This document shows, one piece after another, positions 39,007 to 47,705 of a stretch of DNA of 64,000 nucleotides. Source of the stretch: CAVPNY01 sp963706905 (GTDB lineage: Bacteria; Chloroflexota; Anaerolineae; Anaerolineales; UBA4823); NCBI GenBank assembly GCA_963706905.1, contig CAVPNY010000015.1, forward strand, positions 1-64,000. The letters are read 5' to 3'. Position numbers and translations under genes: made by a program. The notes under the pieces are model-generated. The model was not told the origin of the DNA. It saw only the letters and a program-made list of their open reading frames with translations, and made no database searches. Each line of letters opens with the position of its first letter. Positions within the stretch are counted from its first letter, which is position 1.

Positions 39007-39501
39007 GTGGCTAATCAATTAAGAATCCGAATTGTGCCAGACTTTGAGAAGCGCTACCCCAACTCAAGCGCAAGCGCCACTGAATGCGCGATGAACCTTG
39101 TGTTGACGTCAGATCTGATCATCAAACGCATCTCTGACTTGCTCCAACCCTTTGACCTGAGTCCTGCATCTGGCTTGGTGCTCAGCATTTTGGCGGATGC
39201 TGAGTCCCCTTTGCCGCCCAATGAAATAGCTGACCGGCTGATCATAAGCCGGGCCACCGTAACAGGCTTGCTCGACTCGCTTGAAAAGCGAGGGTACGCT
39301 CAACGGATTCCACATCTATCTGATCGACGAATGCTACTGGTACAACTGACTGACAGGGGAAGGCAAGTTGCAAACGAGTTTCGCCCGATTGTGCATCAGC
39401 ATCAAAAGGCTTGGCTGGGGGTCTTGAGCGGGGATGAACAACAACGATTGATTGACTCTCTGCAGCGTTTGCAGGCAACCCTTATCGATTCCGAAACCTG
39501 A
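39007..39501 (+). CDS. MarR-family transcriptional regulator
   Basis: The winged helix-turn-helix contains PPNEIADRLIISRATVTGLLDSLEKRGY and the wing DRRMLLVQLTDRG, flanked by the dimerisation helices. I choose the GTG at 39007 after aagagg. The open frame reaches back to 38893, but that stretch covers the operator and the cupin start. The product would have about 164 residues, typical for MarR. It probably represses the divergent cupin gene and itself, with a small phenolic or other ligand as inducer. Confidence 0.85.
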   Translation: MANQLRIRIVPDFEKRYPNSSASATECAMNLVLTSDLIIKRISDLLQPFDLSPASGLVLSILADAESPLPPNEIADRLIISRATVTGLLDSLEKRGYAQRIPHLSDRRMLLVQLTDRGRQVANEFRPIVHQHQKAWLGVLSGDEQQRLIDSLQRLQATLIDSET

Positions 39502-39672
39502 AAACCAGCGATGAAGGTCGCTCTTCACCCAGGCTCGCATTCAGCCACCTGACTGCCTGAGCCACGTATCGTCCAACCCGGCGTGGAGACGAATTTGCCC
39601 TGTTAGGCTTTGCACACTTGCAGCGGCTTACCCCAGCAGGCGAGTTATGGCCATTACCGAACCGGCGATAGT

Positions 39673-41096
39673 GTATCTTTCCTTCAGGAAAAACGGTTAG
39701 CGAGAAGAGCAGTAACGGCATGCAACCCGGTGGTGGAATGGAACAAGACCGCTTTGCGATACCGCTGGCGGAATTCTCGAAACATGCGCTCCAAAGGGCT
39801 GGTGGTACGCAGCATATGAGCTGGCCAGTTCTCGCCATGCAAAGCTGCTTGTTCCTGAACGGCGTAGAACGTCAAGGTATCCTCAAAATCTCTGGTCAGC
39901 GTTCGGATCGCCGCAGCTTGGGGAATGTGCCAAGTTTCGGAGAAAGCTGCAAAGCGCAGGCGAGCTTCAGCTTCGTCCGGAGCCTGCCAAATGCAAGCAG
40001 CCGAGCGCATGAATTCAGTGCGGTAGGAGCGAGCTGCCGGGCGATCCAGTTCAGCCGGAATGCGGATGGCCTGGGCGATATTGCGTAGTTTATGAAACAC
40101 ACAGCGTTGCAGGGGCACCTGCCAATAGACATTTTCATAAGCGGGTCGAAAACCGGTAGCGCCATCCGAGACCAACAAGGCCAAGCCATTTTCCGGGGTA
40201 AGCCCGGCTTCATACAGTGCTTCCAAGAATTTCTGCCAACTGGCGATATCTTCGCCGTCCGCTCGCATCCAGGCCAACAATTGGGTGCGACCGGTGGTCG
40301 GCCAAACGCCTTGCGCCGCCAGGATCGGTATCTTCTTGGCTTGTTTCACCAGGCGGATCCGTCCGATCTGATCGATTTGGGTTTCTCCACTCGTGAACAT
40401 CACGGTGATCCAAATCCCATCCACCCGCACCACCGGGGGAACTTCGCCTGCCCCCAACCAGCGAAAGCAGCTTCCGGCAGAGCCAAGCGCAAGGACCCGT
40501 CGGTTGAGCGTGCGCAATCCAACCGAACTATGCAGCCGACCGTCCAGATCGACTTTGATTTGCCGATAGCTCAGCCCGCGTCCATATTCAGCCTGGATGT
40601 CCAACTCAAGATCGTCCCAGATGCGCTGCCCAGGTCGCAGTGTTTGGTACTTCAGGTGCACATACCCACCACACTGGCATTTGGCTTGCGGTACCTGCAC
40701 GTTTACTCGACCCCAGTGCAGGGCCAACTGGCGCTGGTAATGCCCATTGCGCCGAAAATCTTGCCGTTGATGGCTTCGGCACCGGCTACAATACACACCG
40801 CTCTCTTTTCGCTTAGCCCGGCGCCTGCGTACATACCGCTTGCGACCTAACATGCGATCCAGTTCCGTTTCTAGGCTCTCTTCCAGGCAGCGACTAACCA
40901 GGTGAAGGATCATGCTTCTCATCTGTTCGACTAATCCAAAGACAAATTCCGTTGAACCGCTTTCTGGTACTTGCAGAGGTAGCTTACCTATGTGTACAAT
41001 TGCCATGACTTGGTCTCCTGTCGTTTGTGAGGTGGAAACCACATTCTACAGGATGATCAAGTCCCTTTTTTATCTTTTTCCTGAACGAAAGATACA
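39673..41096 (-). mobile_element. Complete IS256-like insertion sequence
   Basis: Terminal inverted repeats of 22 bases (tgtatctttccttcaggaaa at 39673-39694, matching the complement of 41075-41096 with one mismatch) enclose one transposase gene. The sequence ccgaaccggc occurs a few bases outside both ends (about 39658-39668 and 41100-41109) and may mark the target duplication. Confidence 0.85.
39684..41006 (-). CDS. IS256-family (mutator-like) transposase, 440 aa
   Basis: The start at 41006 (MAIVHIGK) follows caggaga, and the frame's earlier ATG at 41042 lacks a site. An N-terminal zinc-ribbon-like region (CSRCRSHQR, CQCGGY) precedes the DDE domain. There the acidic residues can be placed in VVRVDGIWITV, LLVSDGATGF and RTTSPLERMFREFRQR. 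The gene is complete, so the element may still be mobile. It sits between the MarR gene and a flippase-like gene and seems not to interrupt a coding region. Confidence 0.88.
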   Translation of the reverse strand: MAIVHIGKLPLQVPESGSTEFVFGLVEQMRSMILHLVSRCLEESLETELDRMLGRKRYVRRRRAKRKESGVYCSRCRSHQRQDFRRNGHYQRQLALHWGRVNVQVPQAKCQCGGYVHLKYQTLRPGQRIWDDLELDIQAEYGRGLSYRQIKVDLDGRLHSSVGLRTLNRRVLALGSAGSCFRWLGAGEVPPVVRVDGIWITVMFTSGETQIDQIGRIRLVKQAKKIPILAAQGVWPTTGRTQLLAWMRADGEDIASWQKFLEALYEAGLTPENGLALLVSDGATGFRPAYENVYWQVPLQRCVFHKLRNIAQAIRIPAELDRPAARSYRTEFMRSAACIWQAPDEAEARLRFAAFSETWHIPQAAAIRTLTRDFEDTLTFYAVQEQAALHGENWPAHMLRTTSPLERMFREFRQRYRKAVLFHSTTGLHAVTALLANRFS

Positions 41097-41139
41097 GTTC
41101 CGAACCGGCAGGCTGGGTTTTGAATATGGGGTTGAGTGG

Positions 41140-41145
41140 TAGAAT
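41140..41145 (+). promoter_or_regulatory. Possible -10 box of a leaderless gene
   Basis: TAGAAT ends seven bases before the ATG at 41153, with no ribosome-binding sequence between. A TTGAAT lies 14 bases further upstream. Confidence 0.35.
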
Positions 41146-41152
41146 GGGCGCT

Positions 41153-42181
41153 ATGAAACGCTGGCAGTTCTGGTTAGGGGTTGTCATTTCGATATTCTTC
41201 CTGACCCTGGCGCTGCGCGGCCTCCAGTTGAAAGATGTCTGGGGAACAGTGCAAGGGGCAAATTACTGGTGGCTGATCCCAGGGATTGTGGTGTATTTTA
41301 TTGGAGTATGGGTGCGCGCCTGGCGTTGGCACTACCTGCTGCGCCCGGTCAAACCAGTCCCCACGCGGATATTGTTTCCGTTGACGGCGATTGGCTATAT
41401 GGGCAACAATATCTATCCAGCACGCGCGGGTGAGGTGCTCCGCGCGGTCCTGCTTAACCGCATTGAAACAGTGCCTGTCTCAGCCTCGCTGGCGACGATC
41501 ATTGTTGAGCGCATCTTTGATGGGGTGGTGATGTTGGGCTTTGTCTTCTTAAACCTGCCTGAGCTGGCTCGCCTGCAATCTACCTCAGGATTTATTGGCA
41601 GCATTCAAACATTGTCTTTATATGGAGCAGCCCTGTTCATTGGAGTATTGGTGATGTTTCTATTGGCCGCCATGTTCCCATTTCAGACTGACAAGATCGT
41701 AGTTTGGATGATTAATCACCTGATCCCAGAGCGTTTCCGGGAGAAAATCCTGGGCGTTGTCCGCCGTTTCCTGAGTGGGTTGGAATCGTTGCGCTCCCCC
41801 AAAGACGCTTTAATGGTCTTCCTAACATCAGTCTTGATCTGGCTGCTGGAGACAGGGAAATACTGGTTTGTGATGCATGCGTTCCCCTTCGAAGTGACCT
41901 TCTTCACCCTGATGCTGATGAACGGCATTGTCAACCTGGCAACGACCATCCCCTCAGCCCCGGGTTATATAGGCACCTTTGACGCGCCGGGAATTGCAGT
42001 CTTGCAGGCCTATGGGGTCGATAAATCGATCGCGGCTGGTTATACTCTGGTCCTGCATGTCGCTCTGTGGCTGCCAATCACCGCGCTGGGCGCCTATTAT
42101 CTGGCGCGCATGGGGTTTAATTGGCGCGGAGGAGTAGATCAGGTCCGCGAAGAACAGCAAAAGGCGCAGCATGTCGGGTAA
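41153..42181 (+). CDS. LPG-synthase-TM/UPF0104 family flippase-like membrane protein, 342 aa
   Basis: This is an integral membrane protein with about eight segments. Conserved blocks of the lysylphosphatidylglycerol-synthase transmembrane family are present: VRAWRWHYLL, GYMGNNIYPARAGEVLRA and TIPSAPGYIGTFD. The family is thought to flip or transfer lipids or lipid-linked sugars. The soluble synthase half is absent, so a flippase or AglD-like role is more likely than lysyl transfer. The gene overlaps the following FAD oxidoreductase by 11 bases, so the two are probably one operon with a shared role in envelope or isoprenoid-lipid chemistry. Confidence 0.85.
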   Translation: MKRWQFWLGVVISIFFLTLALRGLQLKDVWGTVQGANYWWLIPGIVVYFIGVWVRAWRWHYLLRPVKPVPTRILFPLTAIGYMGNNIYPARAGEVLRAVLLNRIETVPVSASLATIIVERIFDGVVMLGFVFLNLPELARLQSTSGFIGSIQTLSLYGAALFIGVLVMFLLAAMFPFQTDKIVVWMINHLIPERFREKILGVVRRFLSGLESLRSPKDALMVFLTSVLIWLLETGKYWFVMHAFPFEVTFFTLMLMNGIVNLATTIPSAPGYIGTFDAPGIAVLQAYGVDKSIAAGYTLVLHVALWLPITALGAYYLARMGFNWRGGVDQVREEQQKAQHVG

Positions 42182-43472
42182 CAGTTCAGTCGTTATCCTC
42201 GGCGCGGGGATTGGCGGGATGGCAGCCGCCTATGACCTGGCGCGGGCCGGGAAGCAGGTGACCATCTTCGAAGCCAGCGATACGGTTGGCGGATTGGCCG
42301 GCGGATTCAAGGCAGCACATTGGGACTGGTCAGTCGAGAAGTTTTACCACCACTGGTTTGCCACGGACCGCCATATCCTGGGATTGATCGATGAGCTGGG
42401 TTGGCGGGATCGAGTAATTTTCCCGCGACCGTATACGGTCATGTACCATGACGGACGGTTTTATCCATTTGACTCCATCAAGACCGCTTTGTTGTTTCCC
42501 GGCCTGGGGTGGGGAATCAATAAAGCCCGCTTCGGGCTGGTTGGCCTGTATTTGCGTCTGACGAATGACTGGCGCCAACTTGAGCGTTATACGGTAGATA
42601 GCTGGATGCGTAAGTGGGCTGGCGACCGGGTGTATGAACTGATGTGGCAGCCACTCATGGTAGGGAAGTTCGGTCCGTATCACCAAGAAGTAAATATGGC
42701 CTGGATGTGGGCGCGTTTGAAATCACGCACCACCCGGCTGGGCAGCTTCCAGGGCGGTTTCCAGGCCTTTGCGGATGCTCTGGCGACGCGCTTGCGCGAG
42801 ATGGGCGTGGAAATTCAACTGTCTCGTCCTGTGCGAAGCATCTTTAACCACCCACAAGGGGGGGTGACTCTCGATCTAGAAGGCAGTGTTCAGCGTTTTG
42901 ACCAATGTTTAGCGACCACCTCGCCGGCACTGCTGGCGCGCCTGGCGCCAGACCTGCCTGGAAATTACCTGGAAGGCCTGTTGAAATTGCGCTCAATGGG
43001 GGCGGTGGTGATGGTGCTGTCCTTGAAACGGCAGCTCTCCGAGCAGGGATACTACTGGTTCAACCTCCCCAAGTCGGCTGGCTTCCCTTTCCTGGCATTG
43101 GTTGAGCACACCAATTTTCTTTCCCCGGATCATTTTGGCGGCGATCACATTGTCTACTGCGGCGATTACCTGAATGTGGAGCATGAGTTTTTTCAATTGA
43201 GTAAGGAAGAGCTCCTGGCGCGTTTTCTGCCTGCCTTTCCGCGCATCAATCCCCAGTTTACCCCCGACTGGGTGCAGGAGACCTGGTTGTTTCGCACAAC
43301 CTACGCTCAGCCCATCCCGGAGCTAAACCATTCGCAAAATATCCCGGCTATCCAGACGCCCTTACCGGGGCTGTTCTTTGCCAGTATGAGCCAGGTGTAT
43401 CCCTGGGATCGGGGGACCAATTTTGCCGTCGAGATTGGACGCCGGGCGGCGAGTTTGATGCTAGCCAATTGA
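42171..43472 (+). CDS. FAD-dependent oxidoreductase (amino-oxidase/phytoene-desaturase-like), 433 aa
   Basis: The N-terminal dinucleotide-binding motif is GAGIGGMAAAYDLARAGK, with the following acidic residue in TIFEAS and the second motif VGGLAGGF. The protein resembles the protoporphyrinogen-oxidase/phytoene-desaturase group and UDP-galactopyranose-mutase-like proteins of polysaccharide loci. The C-terminal FAD contact is in GLFFASMSQVYPWDRGTNFAVE. It is probably membrane-associated or cytoplasmic, with no signal peptide. Its start lies within the end of the flippase-like gene. The substrate is unknown. Confidence 0.82.
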   Translation: MSGNSSVVILGAGIGGMAAAYDLARAGKQVTIFEASDTVGGLAGGFKAAHWDWSVEKFYHHWFATDRHILGLIDELGWRDRVIFPRPYTVMYHDGRFYPFDSIKTALLFPGLGWGINKARFGLVGLYLRLTNDWRQLERYTVDSWMRKWAGDRVYELMWQPLMVGKFGPYHQEVNMAWMWARLKSRTTRLGSFQGGFQAFADALATRLREMGVEIQLSRPVRSIFNHPQGGVTLDLEGSVQRFDQCLATTSPALLARLAPDLPGNYLEGLLKLRSMGAVVMVLSLKRQLSEQGYYWFNLPKSAGFPFLALVEHTNFLSPDHFGGDHIVYCGDYLNVEHEFFQLSKEELLARFLPAFPRINPQFTPDWVQETWLFRTTYAQPIPELNHSQNIPAIQTPLPGLFFASMSQVYPWDRGTNFAVEIGRRAASLMLAN

Positions 43473-43478
43473 TCGGCG

Positions 43479-43838
43479 TCACCTGCTAGAGTGATAAGCT
43501 TCCCCCAGCCATTCCATCAATTCGTCGTCAATATCATTTTTTGAATCCAATAAGACTGTGTGGTCATAACTCTTATTGGCTACGCGGTCAATACTGAGAA
43601 TCCTTTGATTGGCTATTCGATGCTGGGTCCGCAATACTAACTTGATCGATCGATCCCGGATCAACACCGAAGCAAAAGGTTTACGGTTTTCAAAAGAAAT
43701 AGAAATTGCTTTCTTTATTTCTTGGACAGGTCCAATTTTATTGAGTTCATCAACCAGAAAGCCATATAGATCTCGGACGGCCTGGCTTTTTCCGTCGAAG
43801 ATATCCTGGCTAACAAAATATGTATTTGAAGCTAACAT
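43479..43838 (-). CDS. DUF5655-type protein, 119 aa
   Basis: This small soluble protein has the pattern of DUF5655: AVRDLYGFLVDELNKIGPV, then SISFENRKPFASVLIRDRSIKL, then a C-terminal SYDHTVLLDSKNDIDDELMEWLGEAY. The function of the family is unknown, though related domains appear fused to transport or DNA-associated proteins. I prefer the ATG at 43838, with ggag eight bases upstream, over that at 43871, which lies in a hairpin. The gene converges with the FAD oxidoreductase. Confidence 0.75.
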   Translation of the reverse strand: MLASNTYFVSQDIFDGKSQAVRDLYGFLVDELNKIGPVQEIKKAISISFENRKPFASVLIRDRSIKLVLRTQHRIANQRILSIDRVANKSYDHTVLLDSKNDIDDELMEWLGEAYHSSR

Positions 43839-43849
43839 TATTTTCTCCA

Positions 43850-43867
43850 GCCCCTCCAAGGAGGGGC
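43850..43867. repeat. Perfect 18-bp palindrome before the DUF5655 start
   Basis: gcccctccaaggaggggc is self-complementary and lies directly upstream of the ribosome site. It could be a leader hairpin or operator. Confidence 0.55.
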
Positions 43868-44178
43868 GCATGCTTAATTGGTTAAGAAAAAAGACACCTG
43901 CGTGTACATCAGAACCAGGTGCATCCAGTAAACCTTTCCCCAGGACGCTGATTTTTGGCGTCAGGGTTAGCTTTTTCTATTATTGTACGGGGTTTTGATT
44001 CCTAACTTTACAATTATACCATGTTTTGTCCCAATTGCCGGGACGCCTTATGGAATTTATCTGAGGGGTCTGCGGGGCCAGAGAGTTTTTTATCTCGCTG
44101 GATTTTCTTTAACTTTACCACTCCCGCCAAATCTGCTGGTTTTAAAGGTCTATTACTTTTGCATTACACGCTTACAAA
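43868..44178. other. Intergenic region with a zinc-ribbon-like scrap
   Basis: A plus-strand frame from 44021 opens with MFCPNCRDALWNLSEG, like the start of small zinc-ribbon proteins, but no second Cys pair follows, and the rest looks non-coding. It is perhaps a gene remnant. Nothing else is supported here. Confidence 0.35.
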
Positions 44179-44757
44179 TCATGGCTCAGGAATCAGGAAA
44201 ATATCTGCGATCCAGCCCAGGTGACCGTCCTCCAGGCGAACGTGCAGCCAGGTAAACCCATCGGCAGACTGCGCCTCGCCAGTTAGCTCGACGCGGCTGC
44301 CATCGGATAATTGGGTGAGCACCTCATATGCCAGTCCTGGCTCTGAGCGCACGTTTACGCCAAAACCGTTGGTATTCCCTATGCGGGCAAACCCTAAGCC
44401 AGGATCGACCGCGGGCGTCGGCGAGCTTTCCGGAGCCGGGGTGTGCACAAGCGGCGAGAAGGGGCTGGGATTGGACGATGGCTGGCTCGCCCCCTCGCCA
44501 GGCGCTAATGTGGCTATGGCAGGCGGCGGTATGGCAGTCCCTGACAGGTTGAACAGGATGACCAACAAACCGGTAAAAGCCAGGCTTGAGACCAGCAAGG
44601 AGACCTGTGCCATCCTGACAAGATGCCTGTTTTTTTCCTGGTCGCCCACTCCGTTAAATATTAGGCCGCGGTAGTAAAGGAAGTAACGGAAGCTGATGTA
44701 AGCCCACAGCAGGCTGACCAGCACACCAATCAGGGGATATAAGTAGTCCAACTTCAT
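44179..44757 (-). CDS. Membrane protein with bacterial SH3 domain, 192 aa
   Basis: Two membrane segments (about residues 5-29 and 50-72) are followed by a Pro/Ser/Thr-rich linker and a C-terminal SH3b domain (about 128-190). The domain contains FGVNVRSEPGLAYEVLTQL and DGFTWLHVRLEDGHLGWIAD. SH3b domains usually bind peptidoglycan peptides outside the membrane. It belongs to the same architectural type as the LysM and C39 proteins in this window, an anchor plus a low-complexity linker plus a wall-binding domain. The specific function is unknown. Confidence 0.8.
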   Translation of the reverse strand: MKLDYLYPLIGVLVSLLWAYISFRYFLYYRGLIFNGVGDQEKNRHLVRMAQVSLLVSSLAFTGLLVILFNLSGTAIPPPAIATLAPGEGASQPSSNPSPFSPLVHTPAPESSPTPAVDPGLGFARIGNTNGFGVNVRSEPGLAYEVLTQLSDGSRVELTGEAQSADGFTWLHVRLEDGHLGWIADIFLIPEP

Positions 44758-44831
44758 TAAATAGATTTTTTTGGGGGTTTACGCCCTCTGGAAAAAGCCT
44801 CAATAATGAACAATTGAATATTCTTCTTACT

Positions 44832-45608
44832 TTACTGGGCTGTCCGACCTCCGTCAATCAAGATAGCTGCGCCAGTGATAAAGCTGCTAGCGTCGCTGGC
44901 GAGAAAGACAATTAGTCCGCCAATTTCATCCGGGGTTGCCCAGCGTTGCAATGGTATTCCGCTAATAAAGTCCGCATAAGCCTTCGGGTCTTGTTTCAAC
45001 GATTCCAGGTTGTTTGCCTCTGTAGCGAACGGCCCCGGCAAGATGCAATTGACAGTGATGCCGTATGGTCCCCACTCCAGCGCTAGCGTACGTGTCATCT
45101 GCACCAGCGCAGCCTTGCTACTTGCATAAGGCGTCAGGCCAGGGAAAGTGGAGACCGCTGCAGATGAAGAGACATTGATCACTCTTCCATAGCGCCTCTC
45201 TTTGAGGTGACGGGTCACGGCTCGACATAGCAACCACGGACCAATGAGATTAGTGTCCTGAACCTCGCGGAACTCCTCCAGCGATAATTCCTCAATGGGT
45301 CGTTGCTTGTTAATGGCTGCATTGTTTACCACAATATCGATTTGCCCAAAGTCCTTTAGCACTCCTTGGACCAGCGCTGTGATCTGTCCTGGCATGGTCA
45401 TATCACAAAGATAGCCATAGCACGTTTTTCCAGTGGACATCTGAATCTCACGGGCCACAGCCTGTGCTTGTTCAGTCTTTCGGCTCACGACAGCCACTCG
45501 AGCGCCCGCTTCGGCCAGCGCGAGAGACATCGCTTTCCCCAATCCACGGTTGCTACCGGTTACAATGGCAACGCGGTTCTCCAGACGAAAACGGTCGAGA
45601 ATGGTCAT
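44832..45608 (-). CDS. Short-chain dehydrogenase/reductase, 258 aa
   Basis: This is a classical SDR. It has the cofactor motif TGSNRGLGKA, the NNAAI motif, the catalytic Ser in NVSSSAAVS, YxxxK in PYASSKAAL, and the C-terminal GAAILIDGG. The overall pattern is close to gluconate 5-dehydrogenase and related sugar or polyol dehydrogenases, but the substrate cannot be fixed. The ribosome site aaggag precedes the ATG. It stands alone, with about 560 bases of non-coding DNA upstream. Confidence 0.88.
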   Translation of the reverse strand: MTILDRFRLENRVAIVTGSNRGLGKAMSLALAEAGARVAVVSRKTEQAQAVAREIQMSTGKTCYGYLCDMTMPGQITALVQGVLKDFGQIDIVVNNAAINKQRPIEELSLEEFREVQDTNLIGPWLLCRAVTRHLKERRYGRVINVSSSAAVSTFPGLTPYASSKAALVQMTRTLALEWGPYGITVNCILPGPFATEANNLESLKQDPKAYADFISGIPLQRWATPDEIGGLIVFLASDASSFITGAAILIDGGRTAQ

Positions 45609-46111
45609 GAAGGTTACTCCTTGTCATCAAAGTCTGAGGATGCTATCTGGAACGGCAAATAAGCATTACCGTCTATCTCCTAGATTGTGCCAAATCCGAA
45701 CCCAAAAACTTACTCATAACCGTGCTTTTCGACCTATTTGGTACAATCCCTTATTGACAAGAAATATCTGTTAAGAATAGGCATGTTTTACGAGTAAACA
45801 TAAATCGCCCTTCCATCAGTTTCCAGGGAGGGCAATGAGTAGAATGTATTTACTCCACTTATCAATCCAAAGCTTTCGACAACTTGTGGATTGATATCAG
45901 TATATAGAAAACTTCTATCTTGTGCAAGTGCCACTTCGTCATCTCTGAAAAACCGTGAGCTAAAGGTTGTGCTTTATTGAGAATAGCCCATCATCTTTCA
46001 GAAGGTAAATAAACCCTGTCCGGTAATCACGTGGTTATGTATCGGGGGGTAGGACGCCCCTAAAGTAAATACCTAGGGATAAGAATTAAAGACATATCAC
46101 CTTTTAACCCC
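45609..46111. other. Non-coding stretch upstream of the SDR gene
   Basis: This AT-rich DNA has no supported gene. A weak hairpin (gcccttcc / gggagggc) lies at about 45807-45833. No promoter is convincing. Confidence 0.4.
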
Positions 46112-46151
46112 GGGGCTGTCGCGTTCCAGGCCATAAACGCGAAGCAGCCCC
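46112..46151 (-). terminator. Strong hairpin after the small membrane gene
   Basis: ggggctg-tcgcgtt pairs with aacgcga-(ag)-cagcccc in a 14-bp stem. It lies 15 bases after the stop of the minus-strand gene at 46167 and ends its message. On the minus strand it is followed by ttaaaagg rather than a long T-run. Confidence 0.6.
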
Positions 46152-46166
46152 GTGATTGGGTATGTA

Positions 46167-46337
46167 CTATAGACCTTTAATTATGGTTGCTAATAGCAAG
46201 AGTGCTGCAGCAATCAGGGCAAGCCAGAATGAATAAGGGGAGAGTGCAGCTACAACAGCTGTCTGACCGAGAAGTGCGATTACTGCGAGCGCTAGGGCTA
46301 TGAACCAGGTAATTTGTTTCGGTGCGGATAGTTTCAT
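46167..46337 (-). CDS. Small two-helix membrane protein, 56 aa
   Basis: This short gene has a clear ribosome site (ggagg, eight bases before the ATG). The product begins MKLSAPKQITWFIALALAVI, continues with a second hydrophobic helix (SFWLALIAAALLLLATII) and ends KGL. Two membrane segments with a very short loop are predicted. I recall similar small proteins from Anaerolineae but no named family. It is the last gene of the short-gene run on the minus strand. Confidence 0.7.
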   Translation of the reverse strand: MKLSAPKQITWFIALALAVIALLGQTAVVAALSPYSFWLALIAAALLLLATIIKGL

Positions 46338-46521
46338 CTTATTCCTCCATATGTCACATCTTTAGATTGAATTCCAATGATGCAGCTAACTTCAGCGGCC
46401 TGGCGATCAGGGATCGTTCTGAAATTAGCTGCTTTGAGGAGCAAGTGGACATAACCTTCCAGAAATCGGTTTGCTCCATAATGATAATCCTGAAACTGGG
46501 TGCAAGAGGTGTATTTTCGAT

Positions 46522-46728
46522 TCAGTCTTCGAGAATAAACGTTACCTTCAACTGGACCCGATACTCGGTGATTTGTCCTTTATCATCGATTATGACTTCC
46601 TGATTCTCGATCCACGCAGCTCTGACATTCGTAAGAGTTTTATGAGCGCGAGCAACTCCTGCCTTGATTGCATCATCGAAACTCTTGGTAGAAGACGCTT
46701 TGATTTCAGTGACCCGTGCGATTGACAT
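46522..46728 (-). CDS. Dodecin
   Basis: Dodecins are small proteins of about 70 residues that assemble into hollow dodecamers storing flavin. The sequence has all family marks: SIARVTEIKASSTKSFDDAI, the flavin-stacking Trp in VRAAWIENQEV, and the C-terminal EYRVQLKVTF with the Gln that contacts the flavin. The start at 46728 follows aaaggag. Dodecins protect against free-flavin photodamage and oxidative stress, which suits the neighbouring small stress-related genes. Confidence 0.9.
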   Translation of the reverse strand: MSIARVTEIKASSTKSFDDAIKAGVARAHKTLTNVRAAWIENQEVIIDDKGQITEYRVQLKVTFILED

Positions 46729-46770
46729 TAGCAAGCTCCTTTGTATTGGTTGAGGTTAAGCTGGAAAATA

Positions 46771-47277
46771 TTATAGGAAAGTGTATTGTCTCGTTGGATT
46801 TTCTTTCAGTATCCCTTCCATTTCACGCCTGGCTTTTTCTCGTGGAGTTCCTAAGGATAGTTCCCATTCATCTAAAAGAAATGATTGGGCATGGTTTAGG
46901 ACCCGAGTATCGCTGCTGCTCAGTTTTCCCCTGTGAGATCGGTAGGTGAGATCCCGGATAACCAGGCATAAATCCTTGGGAGATGCTTTTAGCATCCGTT
47001 CTTCGAGTTGATCTTGACGCTGACAGGGGTTATCGGACATCTTCTCACCCTGGCTGCGTAGAATGTTGGCAAGCAGCTTAAAATCAGAGCGAGAAGTTGG
47101 CAGATGAAGGCTACTTCTACCGTTCTCATCAATGGGAACCCAGAGCGTCTGTTTGCTGCATTCAATTACATAATAAAAACAGGGTTCGCCCGGTAATCCT
47201 TTGTCGTCAATGCCGACGATCTTACCGCTGCCATAGGTCCAATGGACCACAGTGTCTCCAACCTCATATATCGGCAT
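46771..47277 (-). CDS. CarD/CdnL-family RNA-polymerase-binding regulator, 168 aa
   Basis: The N-terminal Tudor-like RNAP-interaction domain reads YEVGDTVVHWTYGSGKIVGI and LWVPIDENGRSSLHLP. The C-terminal half is helical (LLANILRS, EERMLKASPKDLCLVIRDL). CarD proteins bind the RNA polymerase beta subunit and stabilise open complexes, often at rRNA and stress promoters. I choose MPIYEVG at 47277 as the start, the usual position before the domain. Its place among dodecin, RNB and CsbD genes suggests a regulatory role in a stress response, which is inference. Confidence 0.85.
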   Translation of the reverse strand: MPIYEVGDTVVHWTYGSGKIVGIDDKGLPGEPCFYYVIECSKQTLWVPIDENGRSSLHLPTSRSDFKLLANILRSQGEKMSDNPCQRQDQLEERMLKASPKDLCLVIRDLTYRSHRGKLSSSDTRVLNHAQSFLLDEWELSLGTPREKARREMEGILKENPTRQYTFL

Positions 47278-47341
47278 TTTCTGGACGCCTCTCAATTTTG
47301 AACGGGTTCCCATACGGTTGGGAATCCATCAATTTACCTCT

Positions 47342-47506
47342 TTAGGACTGGTCCTGCTTCTTGTGCACTCGCACTGGCTGCGCCGGGCTGGACTGTGGGC
47401 TGTTAGGGTTTGCTTCCTTGCGGGCCGCTTGCTTCAACCGCCGTACGTGAGTGCGCTGCCCCTTGGGCAATCGTTTGGTTTCCGTCTTGCTTGTTTTGTT
47501 AGCCAT
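47342..47506 (-). CDS. Small basic protein, 54 aa
   Basis: This short gene has a good ribosome site (gaggag, seven bases before the ATG). The product begins MANKTSKTETKRLPKGQRTH, is rich in Lys, Arg, Gln and Pro, and probably is disordered. It could bind nucleic acid. I recognise no family. It lies between the CarD and eRF1-like genes in the same direction. Confidence 0.55.
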   Translation of the reverse strand: MANKTSKTETKRLPKGQRTHVRRLKQAARKEANPNSPQSSPAQPVRVHKKQDQS

Positions 47507-47705
47507 TTTTTCAACTCCTCATTGTTCACTGGGTTACCTTTCTACCCTGTGTTTGCCCTATATTGATTGTTCGTGTTCAGAAATTCATCTCACTTCGAAA
47601 ATGTTTTTGACAAGCCGTATTCGGCCGCAGCCGCCATCCGGATCGTATCGCCCCGCACGAACAACCTCGGCGGTACTTCTTCCTCCTTTATCAGCCTGGC
47701 ACTTA

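Noticed and set aside
44021..44224. Frame beginning with a zinc-ribbon-like CPNC
   Set aside because: Only one Cys pair is present and the rest is not family-like. It is kept only as a possible remnant in the intergenic entry.
47520..47705. Possible short minus-strand frame near 47598-47700
   Set aside because: It lacks a clear start and resembles no family. Codon use alone is not enough.
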